Origin: JAQUBU01 sp036677685
GTDB taxonomy: Bacteria > Bacillota > Syntrophomonadia > Syntrophomonadales > Syntrophomonadaceae
DNA length: 64,000 nt
Reading direction: 5' to 3'
Assembly: GCA_036677685.1 (NCBI GenBank)
Contig: JAVBWA010000008.1
Coordinates: 124,001-188,000 of the forward strand
A program made the translations under genes and the position numbers. The notes under the pieces were generated by a model that saw nothing but the letters and a program-made list of their open reading frames with translations, was not told the origin of the DNA and did no database searches. The number at the start of each line of letters is the position of its first letter. Within the stretch, counting starts at the first letter, position 1. Of the stretch, positions 43,714-52,739 are shown one piece after another.

Positions 43714-45045
43714 TTAGAAATTTGTCGAAAATCTTTTTATCCGAAGGTCTTCGCCGGGCATTTCCGACAGCATATTATCCATAAATATCCCATACCCCCG
43801 GGTAGGATCATTCAGAAAAACATGGGTTACTGCACCTATAATCTTATTGTCCTGAATTATGGGGCTGCCGCTCATACCCTGGATAATTCCTCCCGTAATG
43901 TTTAGCAGCCTGGGATCTACAACATGAACTACCATGCTTTTGCCGTCTTCCCGGTTGGGATAGACCTTTTCTATTTCCACATCAAATTTTTCGATGTCAC
44001 TGCCGTTAACCACTGTAAATATTTGGGCTTTCCCTTCCTTAACCTGGTGAGCGTAGGCAACTTCCATGGTATATTCACTTAAAGGATTTTCAACCGCTTC
44101 ATTGGTCTTACCAAAAATACCGAAATAACTGTTTTTGGTTATATTGCCTTCAATCTGCCCTTTACTGTCAAATATACCAATCTTCTCACCCGGCTGCCCA
44201 GGTTTGCCGGGTTTTATACTTTGCACCGAAGCACTTACAATTTTACCCCGCAGTACATTAATACCCTGCTTTGTATCCGCATCAACAATTATGTGGCCTA
44301 GAGCTGCATACTCACTGGTATCGGGATCCCAGAAAGACAAGGTTCCTACTCCTACCACCCCGTCCCGGACATAAAGCCCAATCCGATAACGGTTGGTCTC
44401 CGGGCAGTATTTGGCGTGAATAGATATGGAATGATTGCGGTTGGCTCTTTTAATATTTAGAATCAGTTCCTGGTCTTTTTTGGCATCGATAATCCGGGCC
44501 AGGTCATTTTCGCTGGTCAGATTTTTCCCATCCACTTTTTGAATTAAATCACCAATTTCCACGCCCTGATCCCGGGCAGGATAGGTTTTTTTGCCGTCAA
44601 CATCGGCAACCGCAGCATAACCCACCACCATTATGCCCCGCGATTGGAGTAAAACCCCAATCGAATGTCCTCCGGCCACCACCCGCTTGGTGGGTATGGA
44701 TTCGATCGCTATAGATTTTAATGGTATGTAGCCCCAAAGATTTAATCGTACATCAACTTTACCCGGTTTTAATGCCATGATTTCATAACCCGCCGAATTC
44801 CGGTTGACCGTAACGGGCGGGTCCTGTGGGGAAGCAAAGACACTTTGCGCCGGAGTCATTACCTGCATTTCAATTTTGGATTTTAATTGATCCGGCAGGT
44901 TGAGCATTATCTTGCTGGATTCACCTACTACCATTCTCTGGTAAGCAGGAAGACTCAAAATGGTTTGAGCTTGCGGGGTAAAACAGAGAGCTATAATCAA
45001 AACAGATAGAAGAATTCCGGTTAACGGACGGATTCGGCTGCGCAA
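43714..45045 (-). CDS. spoIVB: SpoIVB serine peptidase
   Basis: A 443-aa forespore-secreted S55 peptidase with an N-terminal membrane anchor (LTGILLSVLIIALCFTP), PDZ domain (about residues 105-200, KKTYPARDQGVEIGDLIQKV) and peptidase domain with catalytic His in AALGHIIVDADT and Ser in GMSGSPIIQ. It triggers pro-SigK processing. TTG 45045 is chosen because GGGAGGAAAGATTA precedes it; the longest ORF lacks a ribosome site. Confidence 0.94.
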   Translation of the reverse strand: MRSRIRPLTGILLSVLIIALCFTPQAQTILSLPAYQRMVVGESSKIMLNLPDQLKSKIEMQVMTPAQSVFASPQDPPVTVNRNSAGYEIMALKPGKVDVRLNLWGYIPLKSIAIESIPTKRVVAGGHSIGVLLQSRGIMVVGYAAVADVDGKKTYPARDQGVEIGDLIQKVDGKNLTSENDLARIIDAKKDQELILNIKRANRNHSISIHAKYCPETNRYRIGLYVRDGVVGVGTLSFWDPDTSEYAALGHIIVDADTKQGINVLRGKIVSASVQSIKPGKPGQPGEKIGIFDSKGQIEGNITKNSYFGIFGKTNEAVENPLSEYTMEVAYAHQVKEGKAQIFTVVNGSDIEKFDVEIEKVYPNREDGKSMVVHVVDPRLLNITGGIIQGMSGSPIIQDNKIIGAVTHVFLNDPTRGYGIFMDNMLSEMPGEDLRIKRFSTNF

Positions 45046-45223
45046 TAATCTTTCCTCCCAGTCCCATGATAATACGCTATATTTTCCCCGCCGGCCGGGG
45101 TAAATATACATAGCGAAGGACTGTTAAGAAATATGATTGGTCTTATGTCCTGTCAAAGTTTTTACATCAGGTGTAATTTTTCAGCATCAAGGTACAATAA
45201 GAGGAATAAGAGAAAGGCAAAAA

Positions 45224-46903
45224 TTATTTTGCAGATGTCTTGGAAGACTGTAATATCTCCCGGGCGTGTTCCAGGCTCAAAGCGGAATAATTCTCCCCAT
45301 CCATCATCCGGGCTATTTCCTGAATTCTCTCTTCATCAATTAATTCTTTAATCGTAGTATAGGTTTTTTGATCAACAACCTTTTTTTCGATGCGGTAATG
45401 CTGGTCGGCATAGCCAGCCACCTGCGCTGCATGGGTAACCAGAATCACCTGGTGATTGCGTGACAGTTCATACAGCTTGCGAGCCATGGCATTCAAAGCC
45501 GTTCCCCCAACCCCTACGTCAATTTCATCAAAAATCAGAGTGGGAACATTATAAACTTCGGCCAAAGCTTTTTTCAGAGCCAGCACAAAACGGGATATCT
45601 CTCCGCCGGAGGCAATTTTGGATAAGGGACGCATTTCTTCACCGGGATTGGGGGAAAACATAAATTCCACCCGGTCCAAACCGGTGGCGCTGGCTTCGCG
45701 GCCGGTGAGTTCCACGGCAAACTTGACCTCCGGCATGTTCAATTGCTCCAATTCATGGTTTACCTTGGCCTGCAGGCGGGCCGCGCCATGGGTTCTATGT
45801 TTGGTCAAAGCAGCAGACAGGTGCAGATACTCTTTTTCCAACAAGTTCAAATTCTTCTGCAGTTCATCCCTGATCTCCCGGTTGTTTTGCAAAACAGTCA
45901 GGTCCTGGTGCGCAAGTTCAAGAAACTCCAGAATACCTTCGATGTCCTTGCCATACTTGGTTTTTAAACGATTAATCAGATGCAAGCGTTCTTCGGTTTC
46001 CTCCAAGATGCCTGGTTCAAAGTCCAGGGATTCCCTAAACGAGGACAAGCTGCTGCTGACATCCTGCAGTGTATAATATAAATCTTCAAGCTGTGATGAT
46101 ATAGCGTCGAAATAATCATCTTTAAGAATCCGGCTGGTGTCCAATGCTGCGGATATCAGATCAGTGGCGCTCTCCCCATAATCCCGGCTATAGAGCAAAT
46201 CCAGCATTTTCCGGGTGCCTTCCATCAAACTCTGGGCGTTGCGGATTCGTTTCCTGGTAAGCAAGAGTTCTTCTTCTTCACCAGACTGCAGTGCAGCTTG
46301 TTCAATTTCTTTGATTTGAAAGCTTAAATAGTCTATTTTTTGCAGGCGCTCCTGTTCATTGGCTTCTATTGCTGCCAGCTCCTGTTTTTTAGCTTTTAGT
46401 TCCAGAAACACCTTCCCCAGTTTCTCCAACTCAGGGCGGCTTTCCGGGACAAAGCTGTCCACATAGCTTAAATAATTGTCCGGGCGCAATATGCCCTGTT
46501 GTTCATGCTGCAAGTGCATGTCCAACAGTAAAGGAGCCAGGTTCTTAAGCAGTCCGGCTGTAACATTCCGCCCGTTGATACGCGCGGTATTCCGGCCGTT
46601 GGGACTCACATCCCGGCTGATTATAATGCTGTTTTCATCTTCCTCCAACAAATTGTTTTCCATTAAAAAAGAGCGGACTTCAGGGTTTAGAGCTATATCG
46701 AAAACCGCTTCGGCCACGGCTTTTTTCTGCTCATCCCTGATGAAATCGCCCTTTATGCGCTCTCCCATTATTAAACCCAGTGCATCAATGATTATCGACT
46801 TACCGGCTCCGGTTTCACCACTTAAAACATTGAGCCCTCCAGCAAACAACAAGCGCAGTTCATCAATCAGCACAAAGTTGTTGATGTACATTTCCTGAAG
46901 CAT
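45224..46903 (-). CDS. recN: DNA repair protein RecN
   Basis: A 559-aa SMC-like ATPase: Walker A GETGAGKSIIIDALGLIMGE, long coiled-coil arms (about residues 160-370), signature and Walker B TLIFDEIDVGVGGTAL near the C-terminus. It organises broken DNA ends for recombination. Order argR-recN-spoIVB-spo0A is the same as in Bacillus. Confidence 0.96.
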   Translation of the reverse strand: MLQEMYINNFVLIDELRLLFAGGLNVLSGETGAGKSIIIDALGLIMGERIKGDFIRDEQKKAVAEAVFDIALNPEVRSFLMENNLLEEDENSIIISRDVSPNGRNTARINGRNVTAGLLKNLAPLLLDMHLQHEQQGILRPDNYLSYVDSFVPESRPELEKLGKVFLELKAKKQELAAIEANEQERLQKIDYLSFQIKEIEQAALQSGEEEELLLTRKRIRNAQSLMEGTRKMLDLLYSRDYGESATDLISAALDTSRILKDDYFDAISSQLEDLYYTLQDVSSSLSSFRESLDFEPGILEETEERLHLINRLKTKYGKDIEGILEFLELAHQDLTVLQNNREIRDELQKNLNLLEKEYLHLSAALTKHRTHGAARLQAKVNHELEQLNMPEVKFAVELTGREASATGLDRVEFMFSPNPGEEMRPLSKIASGGEISRFVLALKKALAEVYNVPTLIFDEIDVGVGGTALNAMARKLYELSRNHQVILVTHAAQVAGYADQHYRIEKKVVDQKTYTTIKELIDEERIQEIARMMDGENYSALSLEHAREILQSSKTSAK

Positions 46904-46922
46904 ACTATCCCCTCATGGATTG

Positions 46923-47375
46923 TTAATCGTTAATCAGCTGTTCGAATTCCTCAATTACCGCGGCAACTGAATCTTTGGGCTTAACCACGGTAAAAATGGT
47001 GTCATCGCCAGCTACCGTCCCCAGAATATTCCGGTGATTGGAAGCATCGATCAGCGAGGCCACCGACTGCGCAGCACCCGGCAGGGTTTTTATTACCACC
47101 AGGCTTTCACTGTAATCAAGGCTAACAATCGAGTCTTTAAAAATACGCCTCATGCGCTCATATGAACCACCGGCTGTTTTGGTCTCGGGAAGTGCGTAAT
47201 GATAACCTTCGTTATCAGGAATTTTGACCAAATGCATTTCCTTGATATCGCGGGACACGGTAGCCTGGGTAACCTCGTAACCACTGTTGCGCAGTACTTC
47301 GCAAAGCTCTTCCTGAGTGGTAATACGCTGTTTGGCAAGAATATCCATGATGGCAAAATGCCGGCGCAGTTTCAT
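46923..47375 (-). CDS. argR: arginine repressor ArgR/AhrC
   Basis: A 150-aa protein with an N-terminal winged helix (ITTQEELCEVLRNSGYEVTQ, ATVSRDIKEMHLVKI) and a C-terminal hexamerisation and arginine-binding domain (GTVAGDDTIFTVV). Represses arginine biosynthesis in the presence of arginine. Upstream of recN with a 19-bp gap. Confidence 0.95.
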   Translation of the reverse strand: MKLRRHFAIMDILAKQRITTQEELCEVLRNSGYEVTQATVSRDIKEMHLVKIPDNEGYHYALPETKTAGGSYERMRRIFKDSIVSLDYSESLVVIKTLPGAAQSVASLIDASNHRNILGTVAGDDTIFTVVKPKDSVAAVIEEFEQLIND

Positions 47376-47467
47376 AAATACTCTCCTTTGAAGTTAGTGT
47401 TTAAACGATAAGAAAACCTTCATTTAAATTCTGGTAAATTCCTGCTTATAAAATATCATTGTATTGT

Positions 47468-47588
47468 CAGACCGAGCAAAAAGGTGAAGAGCAAGGCTTT
47501 CAAGAAGCCCGCGATTGAGGCGTACAATAGTACGTCGATTGAACGGGGTTCTTGAATAACGCAGCTATTCGGTTTTTTGGCCGGTCTG
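47468..47588 (+). repeat. dispersed repeat family 2, copy near argR
   Basis: A 121-bp element bounded by CAGACCG and CGGTCTG (7-bp inverted ends), with AAGCCCGCGATTGAGGCGTA and TGAATAACGCAGCTATTCGG inside. The inner sequence matches the reverse complement of 62024-62185. It fills the gap between argR and nadK. Confidence 0.65.
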
Positions 47589-47597
47589 CTGCTGCTT

Positions 47598-48413
47598 CTA
47601 AAGGCCCTGTTTGCCCAGTAGTCTGGCATCTATCAAATTGTAAAACGGCTTCCTTTTCAAGTTAATTAATTTTAATTTATGCTGGGCCCTTTTAACAATT
47701 ATACGATATTCCGGCTCAAAATCTATTTTCACCTGGCCATCAATACAAATAACTGCCTCCCGGCATTCCAGCGGGGTTAGGGAAAGCACCCGTTCCGGCG
47801 CTACTACCAGAGGCCGTTTGCTGGTTATATGTGAGGCGATGGGCGTAACCACGAAAGCTTCCAAGCTGGGATCAACCACCGGCCCTCCGGCCGAAAGCGA
47901 GTAAGCGGTAGATCCGGTTGAACTGGCAACTATTAAGCCATCGCCCCGGTAAGTGCTCATCACCTGCCCGGATATATCCAGAACAAAACTCAACATCCGA
48001 GGAGTCGGTGATTTGAAAACCACCTCGTTGAGACAAAAGGCCTGACTTGCCAGTGCCTGGTCATTATAAACGCTTATCTCCAGCATCATTCTCTCATCTA
48101 TGGAATAGTCGAAACCAAGTAAACGGTCAAGATAGAATTCCAACTCATTTATTTCAATGTTGCTCAAGAACCCGACCGTACCCATGTTAACCCCTAGAAT
48201 CGGTATTCCGGTCTGTCCATATTGACGCGCCGCTCTTAATATAGTACCATCCCCGCCTAAAACAATAATCAATTCCGGGTTGCTTTGAACCGGTTCCATT
48301 TTGCCGTTATCAATAAGCACCTCAAAATGCAGAGCTTTGAGCTGGTCGGCCAATTGTACGGCCATGTATTCGGTAGCTTCCTTATATCTGTTGTTGACAA
48401 CGAGGATTTTCAC
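47598..48413 (-). CDS. nadK: NAD kinase
   Basis: A 271-aa NAD kinase with LGGDGTILRAARQ (GGDGT), GVNMGTVGFLSNIE and STGSTAYSLSAGGP. It makes NADP from NAD. GTG start; its first bases overlap the tlyA stop (4 bp), placing it in the dxs-tlyA-nadK operon. Confidence 0.95.
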   Translation of the reverse strand: MKILVVNNRYKEATEYMAVQLADQLKALHFEVLIDNGKMEPVQSNPELIIVLGGDGTILRAARQYGQTGIPILGVNMGTVGFLSNIEINELEFYLDRLLGFDYSIDERMMLEISVYNDQALASQAFCLNEVVFKSPTPRMLSFVLDISGQVMSTYRGDGLIVASSTGSTAYSLSAGGPVVDPSLEAFVVTPIASHITSKRPLVVAPERVLSLTPLECREAVICIDGQVKIDFEPEYRIIVKRAQHKLKLINLKRKPFYNLIDARLLGKQGL

Positions 48414-49222
48414 TTTTTACCTCCCAGCAGCCGGTGCGCTTCTGCAACTACTTGAGCAACCATTTCTTCAAGCTTTTCCAAAGGCTCGGGTATTTTGTTC
48501 AACTTAATAAAATATTCGATATTTCCCTGCGGTCCGGTAATCGGAGAATAACTAATGCCGGTACAGTGCAGCCCTGCTTTTTCAGCATAGGTGATGCAGT
48601 TCAAGAGCACCTGGCGATGCAATTCGGCGTCCCTTACAACTCCTTTTTTGCCGACCTTGTCTTTGCCCACTTCAAACTGGGGTTTAATCAGGGAAATTAT
48701 AGTTCCATCTTCCTTGAGCAATTCTGCAAGCGCCGGAAAAACCAGTGCGGTGGAAATAAACGACACATCCACCGTGATAATGTCTACAGCTTCCCCCAAA
48801 TCTTCAAGGCTGAAATAACGTATATTGATTCTTTCGCGAACCACCACCCGGGGATCATTGCGCAGACTCCAGTCCAACTGTCCATAGCCGACATCCAGCG
48901 CATGTACTTTAGCTGCACCATGTTTCAAAGCACAATCGGTATAACCTCCGGTTGAAGCGCCTACATCGAGCACCGTCCGTCCGGCAAAATCAACTTGAAA
49001 ATCAGCTATCCCCTTTTCAAGCTTCAAACCTCCCCGGCTTACATATTTAGGTGCCGAGCTTATAACTTTAATATCAGCTTCTTCATCTATGTTGCTACCT
49101 GGCTTGTCGACTATCATGCCATTTACGTGTACTTCACCGGCCAGAATAAAGGCCCTGGCCTTTTCGCGACTGGCGGCCATTCCCCGGTTGTACAACAGGA
49201 TGTCCAGTCTAATTTTGGCCAA
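48410..49222 (-). CDS. tlyA: TlyA family rRNA methyltransferase
   Basis: A 270-aa protein with an N-terminal S4 RNA-binding domain (IRLDILLYNRGMAASREKAR) and an FtsJ-like methyltransferase domain (LDVGASTGGYTDCALKHGAA, SLIKPQFEVGKDKVG). It likely methylates ribose in rRNA (YqxC in Bacillus). TTG start, overlapping the 3' end of dxs by 14 bp. Confidence 0.92.
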   Translation of the reverse strand: MAKIRLDILLYNRGMAASREKARAFILAGEVHVNGMIVDKPGSNIDEEADIKVISSAPKYVSRGGLKLEKGIADFQVDFAGRTVLDVGASTGGYTDCALKHGAAKVHALDVGYGQLDWSLRNDPRVVVRERINIRYFSLEDLGEAVDIITVDVSFISTALVFPALAELLKEDGTIISLIKPQFEVGKDKVGKKGVVRDAELHRQVLLNCITYAEKAGLHCTGISYSPITGPQGNIEYFIKLNKIPEPLEKLEEMVAQVVAEAHRLLGGKK

Positions 49223-51125
49223 ATTTCAGCAACTCCCATGTTCCATTTTGCTTTAAAAGATCCGGCCAATGACTAATTATACTATCAACAATGGACTCTG
49301 GATCCATATCCAAGGCATCAAATAGTATATCCACCCGGCCATGCTCAACAAATTCGTCAGGTATGCCTATCCGCAGAATTTCCGGAATGTTCCGGGCTTC
49401 AGCCAGGACTTCCATAACTGCGCTGCCGAAGCCCCCGGCCAGGCAGTTGTCTTCGATGGTTACAAAGCGACCGCAGCTGCGTGCCAGGGCCAATAGTTTC
49501 TCATGGTCCAGCGGTTTGACAAAACGTGCATCCAATACAATAGGTCGTATTCCTTGAGCCGCCAGTTGTTTTTGCACTTCCTGGGCCATCCCCACAGCCC
49601 GGCCAATCGCCACAATGGTCAACTGGCTGCCGTTGGCAATTATTCTTGCTTTGCCCACTTCCAGGGCCTGTCTTTCTTCAGCGATATCTACCCCTTCGCC
49701 CACACCGCGAGGATATCTTACCACTACCGGCCCGTTTATCTGCAAAGCGGTGTGCAGCATATCCATTAGTTCGTTTTCATTGGATGGAGCCATTATCGTA
49801 AGATTAGGCACATTTCTAAGAAATGACAAATCAAAAACCCCATGGTGGGTAGGCCCGTCTTCACCTACCAGACCGGCGCGATCTACCGCAAAAATTACCG
49901 GCAGGTTTTGCAATGCTACATCATGAACTATCTGATCATAAGCCCGCTGTAAAAAAGTGGAGTAAACTGCAACCACCGGGCTAAGCCCTTCCCTCGCCAT
50001 ACCTGCCGCCATAGTTACCGCATGCTGTTCACAAATCCCGACATCAAAAAAGCGTTCGGGAAAACGCCGGGCAAATTCGGATAGTCCGGTACCACTGGTC
50101 ATGGCTGCAGTAATGGCCAGCAGTTTGGGATCGTTTTGGGCCCTTTCCACCATAAAATCCCCAAAGATTTCAGTATAGGTGCGCACACTCTTTTTCAACT
50201 GGCTTCCGGTATCGATGTCAAAAGGTCCGATGCCATGAAAAATATCGGGGTTTTCCAGAGCCGGTTCATATCCCCTGCCTTTCTGGGTTATAGTATGAAT
50301 CAAAACCGGGCCTTTCATTTTGCGGCTGTTGGCAAGTACGGTCCTTAGTTCCACCAGGTCATGACCGTTGACCGGTCCAATATAGGTAAAACCCAACTCC
50401 TCAAAAATGATTCCCGGCACCATTAAATATTTAACCGTATCTTTAAAACGGTTGGCCGCACGCGCCAGGTTGTGGCCTATACCGGGTATTCTATGCAGAA
50501 TGTTTTCAATTTCTTCCTTGGTTCGGGTGTAGGAAGGGTCGGTGCGCAGACGGTTTAAATAAGAAGACATGGCACCGACATTGCGGGAGATGGACATTTC
50601 ATTGTCATTGAGAATTACGATCAGATCGCGGCCTTCAGTTCCTGCATGGTTTAAAGCCTCATAGGCCATGCCGCCGGTTAAGGCACCATCCCCGATAACT
50701 GCGACCACGGAATTGTTTTCCCCTTTCAGGTCGCGGGCCAGAGCCATCCCCAGGGCCGCCGATATAGAAGTGCTGCTGTGTCCGGTATTAAAAGCATCAT
50801 GCGGTGATTCCTCATATTTGGGGAACCCGCTTATTCCTCCGTACTGCCGGATGCTGGCCATTTGTTCGCGCCGTCCGGTCAGAATTTTATGTACATAAGC
50901 CTGATGTCCTACATCCCAAATGATCCGGTCTTTCAGGGTGTCAAAAACATAATGCAGCGCAATCGTAACTTCCACCATACCCAGATTGGAAGCCAGATGT
51001 CCGCCGCATTCTGAAACACTTTTAATTAATAAAAGCCTAATTTCCTCAGCCAGTTGATTCATCTGATCAATACTCAGCTTTTTAACATCCTGGGGAGAAT
51101 CTATACCCTCTAGAACCTCGTACAT
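49209..51125 (-). CDS. dxs: 1-deoxy-D-xylulose-5-phosphate synthase
   Basis: A 638-aa thiamine-diphosphate enzyme with GDGALTGGMAYEALNHAG, the conserved His of IWDVGHQAYVHKILTGR and the transketolase-like C-terminal half (EQHAVTMAAGMAREGLSPVV, DRAGLVGEDGPTHHG). First step of the MEP isoprenoid pathway, feeding IspA encoded nearby. It is 9 bp downstream of the OapA-like gene. Confidence 0.97.
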   Translation of the reverse strand: MYEVLEGIDSPQDVKKLSIDQMNQLAEEIRLLLIKSVSECGGHLASNLGMVEVTIALHYVFDTLKDRIIWDVGHQAYVHKILTGRREQMASIRQYGGISGFPKYEESPHDAFNTGHSSTSISAALGMALARDLKGENNSVVAVIGDGALTGGMAYEALNHAGTEGRDLIVILNDNEMSISRNVGAMSSYLNRLRTDPSYTRTKEEIENILHRIPGIGHNLARAANRFKDTVKYLMVPGIIFEELGFTYIGPVNGHDLVELRTVLANSRKMKGPVLIHTITQKGRGYEPALENPDIFHGIGPFDIDTGSQLKKSVRTYTEIFGDFMVERAQNDPKLLAITAAMTSGTGLSEFARRFPERFFDVGICEQHAVTMAAGMAREGLSPVVAVYSTFLQRAYDQIVHDVALQNLPVIFAVDRAGLVGEDGPTHHGVFDLSFLRNVPNLTIMAPSNENELMDMLHTALQINGPVVVRYPRGVGEGVDIAEERQALEVGKARIIANGSQLTIVAIGRAVGMAQEVQKQLAAQGIRPIVLDARFVKPLDHEKLLALARSCGRFVTIEDNCLAGGFGSAVMEVLAEARNIPEILRIGIPDEFVEHGRVDILFDALDMDPESIVDSIISHWPDLLKQNGTWELLKFGQN

Positions 51126-51134
51126 TTAATGATT

Positions 51135-51707
51135 TCACCTTCTACCCTTAAACAATTCCAGACCGCTGATTTTTTCCCACCAGGCCACAAACACCGAAAC
51201 TTTAAAAATGATTCCGTTGGCGTGTTTTAGAGCCAGGCTTTTTCCTATGGCTTTGCCGCCCACGGTAAGGGACGCAATAAAACTGGTCATCAGCGCACTT
51301 GCCAGAATGAGATTTATTAAAGCAAACTGCGATGAAAGGCTGGCCATAATTCCTGCACCCAGAGCACCGCTCAAAGTGCCGGCAATATCGCCTACCACGT
51401 CATTGCAAAAGTTGGCCACCAAATGTGCATTACCCGTTATTTTAACCGCTTGTTTGGCACCGAACACTTTTTTGGCCGCTCTGGCATTAAAGTGTGATAT
51501 CTCGGCTGCAGTTGCCGCAGTACCAATTAAATCAAAAAATATGCCTAAAAAAATTACTATTAATAATAGAATAATAGCCACGATGACATTATTGACTGCT
51601 CTTACCAGGGCTCCCGAGCCCAAGCTAACCAGCAGAGCAATAAAAAATGTAAAAAAGGCTACTATCAGTCCTGATATTAGATTAGTCTTCTTAATATAGC
51701 CGGTCAA
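51135..51707 (-). CDS. oapA: OLE-associated membrane protein OapA
   Basis: A 190-aa membrane protein with about four hydrophobic segments (LISGLIVAFFTFFIALLVSL, VIVAIILLLIVIFLGIFFDL, INLILASALMTSFIASLTVG) and the DxxxD motif in NFCNDVVGDIAG (about residues 99-110). Size, topology, DxxxD motif and position between the OLE-type RNA and dxs match OapA, which binds OLE RNA and brings it to the membrane. TTG start with GGGGGAT ten bases upstream. Without the RNA context it would be called a DUF21-like conserved membrane protein. Confidence 0.85.
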   Translation of the reverse strand: MTGYIKKTNLISGLIVAFFTFFIALLVSLGSGALVRAVNNVIVAIILLLIVIFLGIFFDLIGTAATAAEISHFNARAAKKVFGAKQAVKITGNAHLVANFCNDVVGDIAGTLSGALGAGIMASLSSQFALINLILASALMTSFIASLTVGGKAIGKSLALKHANGIIFKVSVFVAWWEKISGLELFKGRR

Positions 51708-51731
51708 TATGCTATATCCCCCAAAAAAGTT

Positions 51732-52318
51732 CTGGCAAAAGGTTGTTTATCGAGTAAACGCTGCGACATAGGTCCAGCAGGTTTTCCCAGCAGTTCTCCC
51801 TAATGTTGCCATATGGGCGGTTTCCCTTTACGACTGCTCTGTAACGTTGCCGTTTACAGGGCTGGATTACCACTTAGTGCACACTTTAATCCCCGATAAA
51901 CCGTGTCCGAACACACAGTCTAGGAGTTTTCCTCAACAACTCACATCAGTTCTAGCCTCTTTTGCAGTACCCGGTTTCAAAACAGGCAATAAGATCCTGG
52001 CCGGGATATTATTGCCCACCAATGTTTATCCGCCGCCACCACTCAAGGCAGGCTACACTGCACCCAGCTTTCCCGGAATGCAGGTTTTCTGTGCATTGGA
52101 CCTTAAGGCCATGCACAGCCTCCACGAATATAGGGGTCATGCCCGCATGCCGTTGCGGATTGCCCCTATCTTCTTAACTCCCAGCAACGACCCCTGACTG
52201 GGCGTCACAAGCCGCTACCAGAAGCTTCATCGATGTGCCCTTTACGGATTTTTAGGCCCGTCTTCGAAAACTGATAGAGTTGACTAGAATACTGCAACCT
52301 TTTGCCAGTTGCCTTTCA
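51732..52318 (-). ncRNA. ole: OLE RNA (ornate large extremophilic RNA)
   Basis: About 590 nt without a credible gene, between ispA and oapA, the OLE locus of Firmicutes. The ends pair perfectly: minus-strand CTGGCAAAAGGTT (52308-52296) with AACCTTTTGCCAG (51744-51732). Internal structure is dense: nested stems ATAGGGG/CCCCTAT (52130-52169) enclosing CCGCA/TGCGG, an 8-bp stem CTGTGCAT/ATGCACAG (52089-52118), and CTGTAA/TTACAG (51839-51859). OLE RNAs form large membrane-bound ribonucleoproteins with OapA and affect alcohol, cold and Mg stress. Ends are estimated to within about 15 nt. Translated ORFs across it have no family resemblance. Confidence 0.88.
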
Positions 52319-52325
52319 GATTTGT

Positions 52326-52334
52326 ATTATATCA
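52326..52334 (-). promoter_or_regulatory. extended -10 promoter for OLE RNA
   Basis: The minus strand reads TGATATAAT, a perfect TGn extended -10 box. Transcription would start near 52318, just outside the closing helix of the RNA. The -35 region is weak (CTGGAA-like at 18 bp). Confidence 0.6.
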
Positions 52335-52442
52335 CAAATAGTACTGTGCTTCCAGTTGGGGTAAAAGTGAGGGGAAGGTCAGAACATTCAGATATGACTT
52401 TATTATTGAAGACTTGTTACTTTTACTTTTATTATCACCTTT

Positions 52443-52661
52443 TTAGCTAAGTATACGCTCTATAACTTCTTCTTTGAAGTAGTGTAACCGCACAACCTTT
52501 GGGGTTTGACCTTCATCAAAATGACACCGGACTGCATCCTTAATCTCTTCTCATATATCATCTATGGTTTCACCTTCAGTATATATTGAATGCCCAAGTG
52601 CTTTTGCTACATATCCACCTTCTGGCGCTTCCTCCACCAGAAAAATAATTTCCTTGTCCAT
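52443..52661 (-). pseudogene. HicB-like antitoxin gene with in-frame stop
   Basis: Read from ATG 52661: MDKEIIFLVEEAPEGGYVAK, ALGHSIYTEGETIDDI, then TGA (52551-52553), then EEIKDAVRCHFDEGQTPKVV and a normal stop at 52443. The sequence is a typical HicB/UPF0150 antitoxin fold; the TGA replaces the Trp or similar residue expected in DDIxEEI. No hicA toxin gene is adjacent. It is an orphan broken antitoxin between ispA and the OLE promoter. Confidence 0.75.
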
Positions 52662-52739
52662 TGCTTCACCTTCTTTTGTAGCATTATGTTTAATTATACC
52701 ATCAAATAGTATTTATGATGCACCGCAAAGGTGGTTAAG

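Noticed and set aside
51847..52197. A 116-codon plus-strand ORF inside the OLE region
   Set aside because: No family resemblance, Pro/Cys-rich random-looking composition, no ribosome site, and it lies wholly within paired elements of the structured RNA on the other strand.
51732..52318. Group II intron or transposon remnant as explanation for the structured region
   Set aside because: No domain V hairpin, no reverse transcriptase or maturase fragment and no transposase; context, partner protein and closing helix fit OLE RNA instead.
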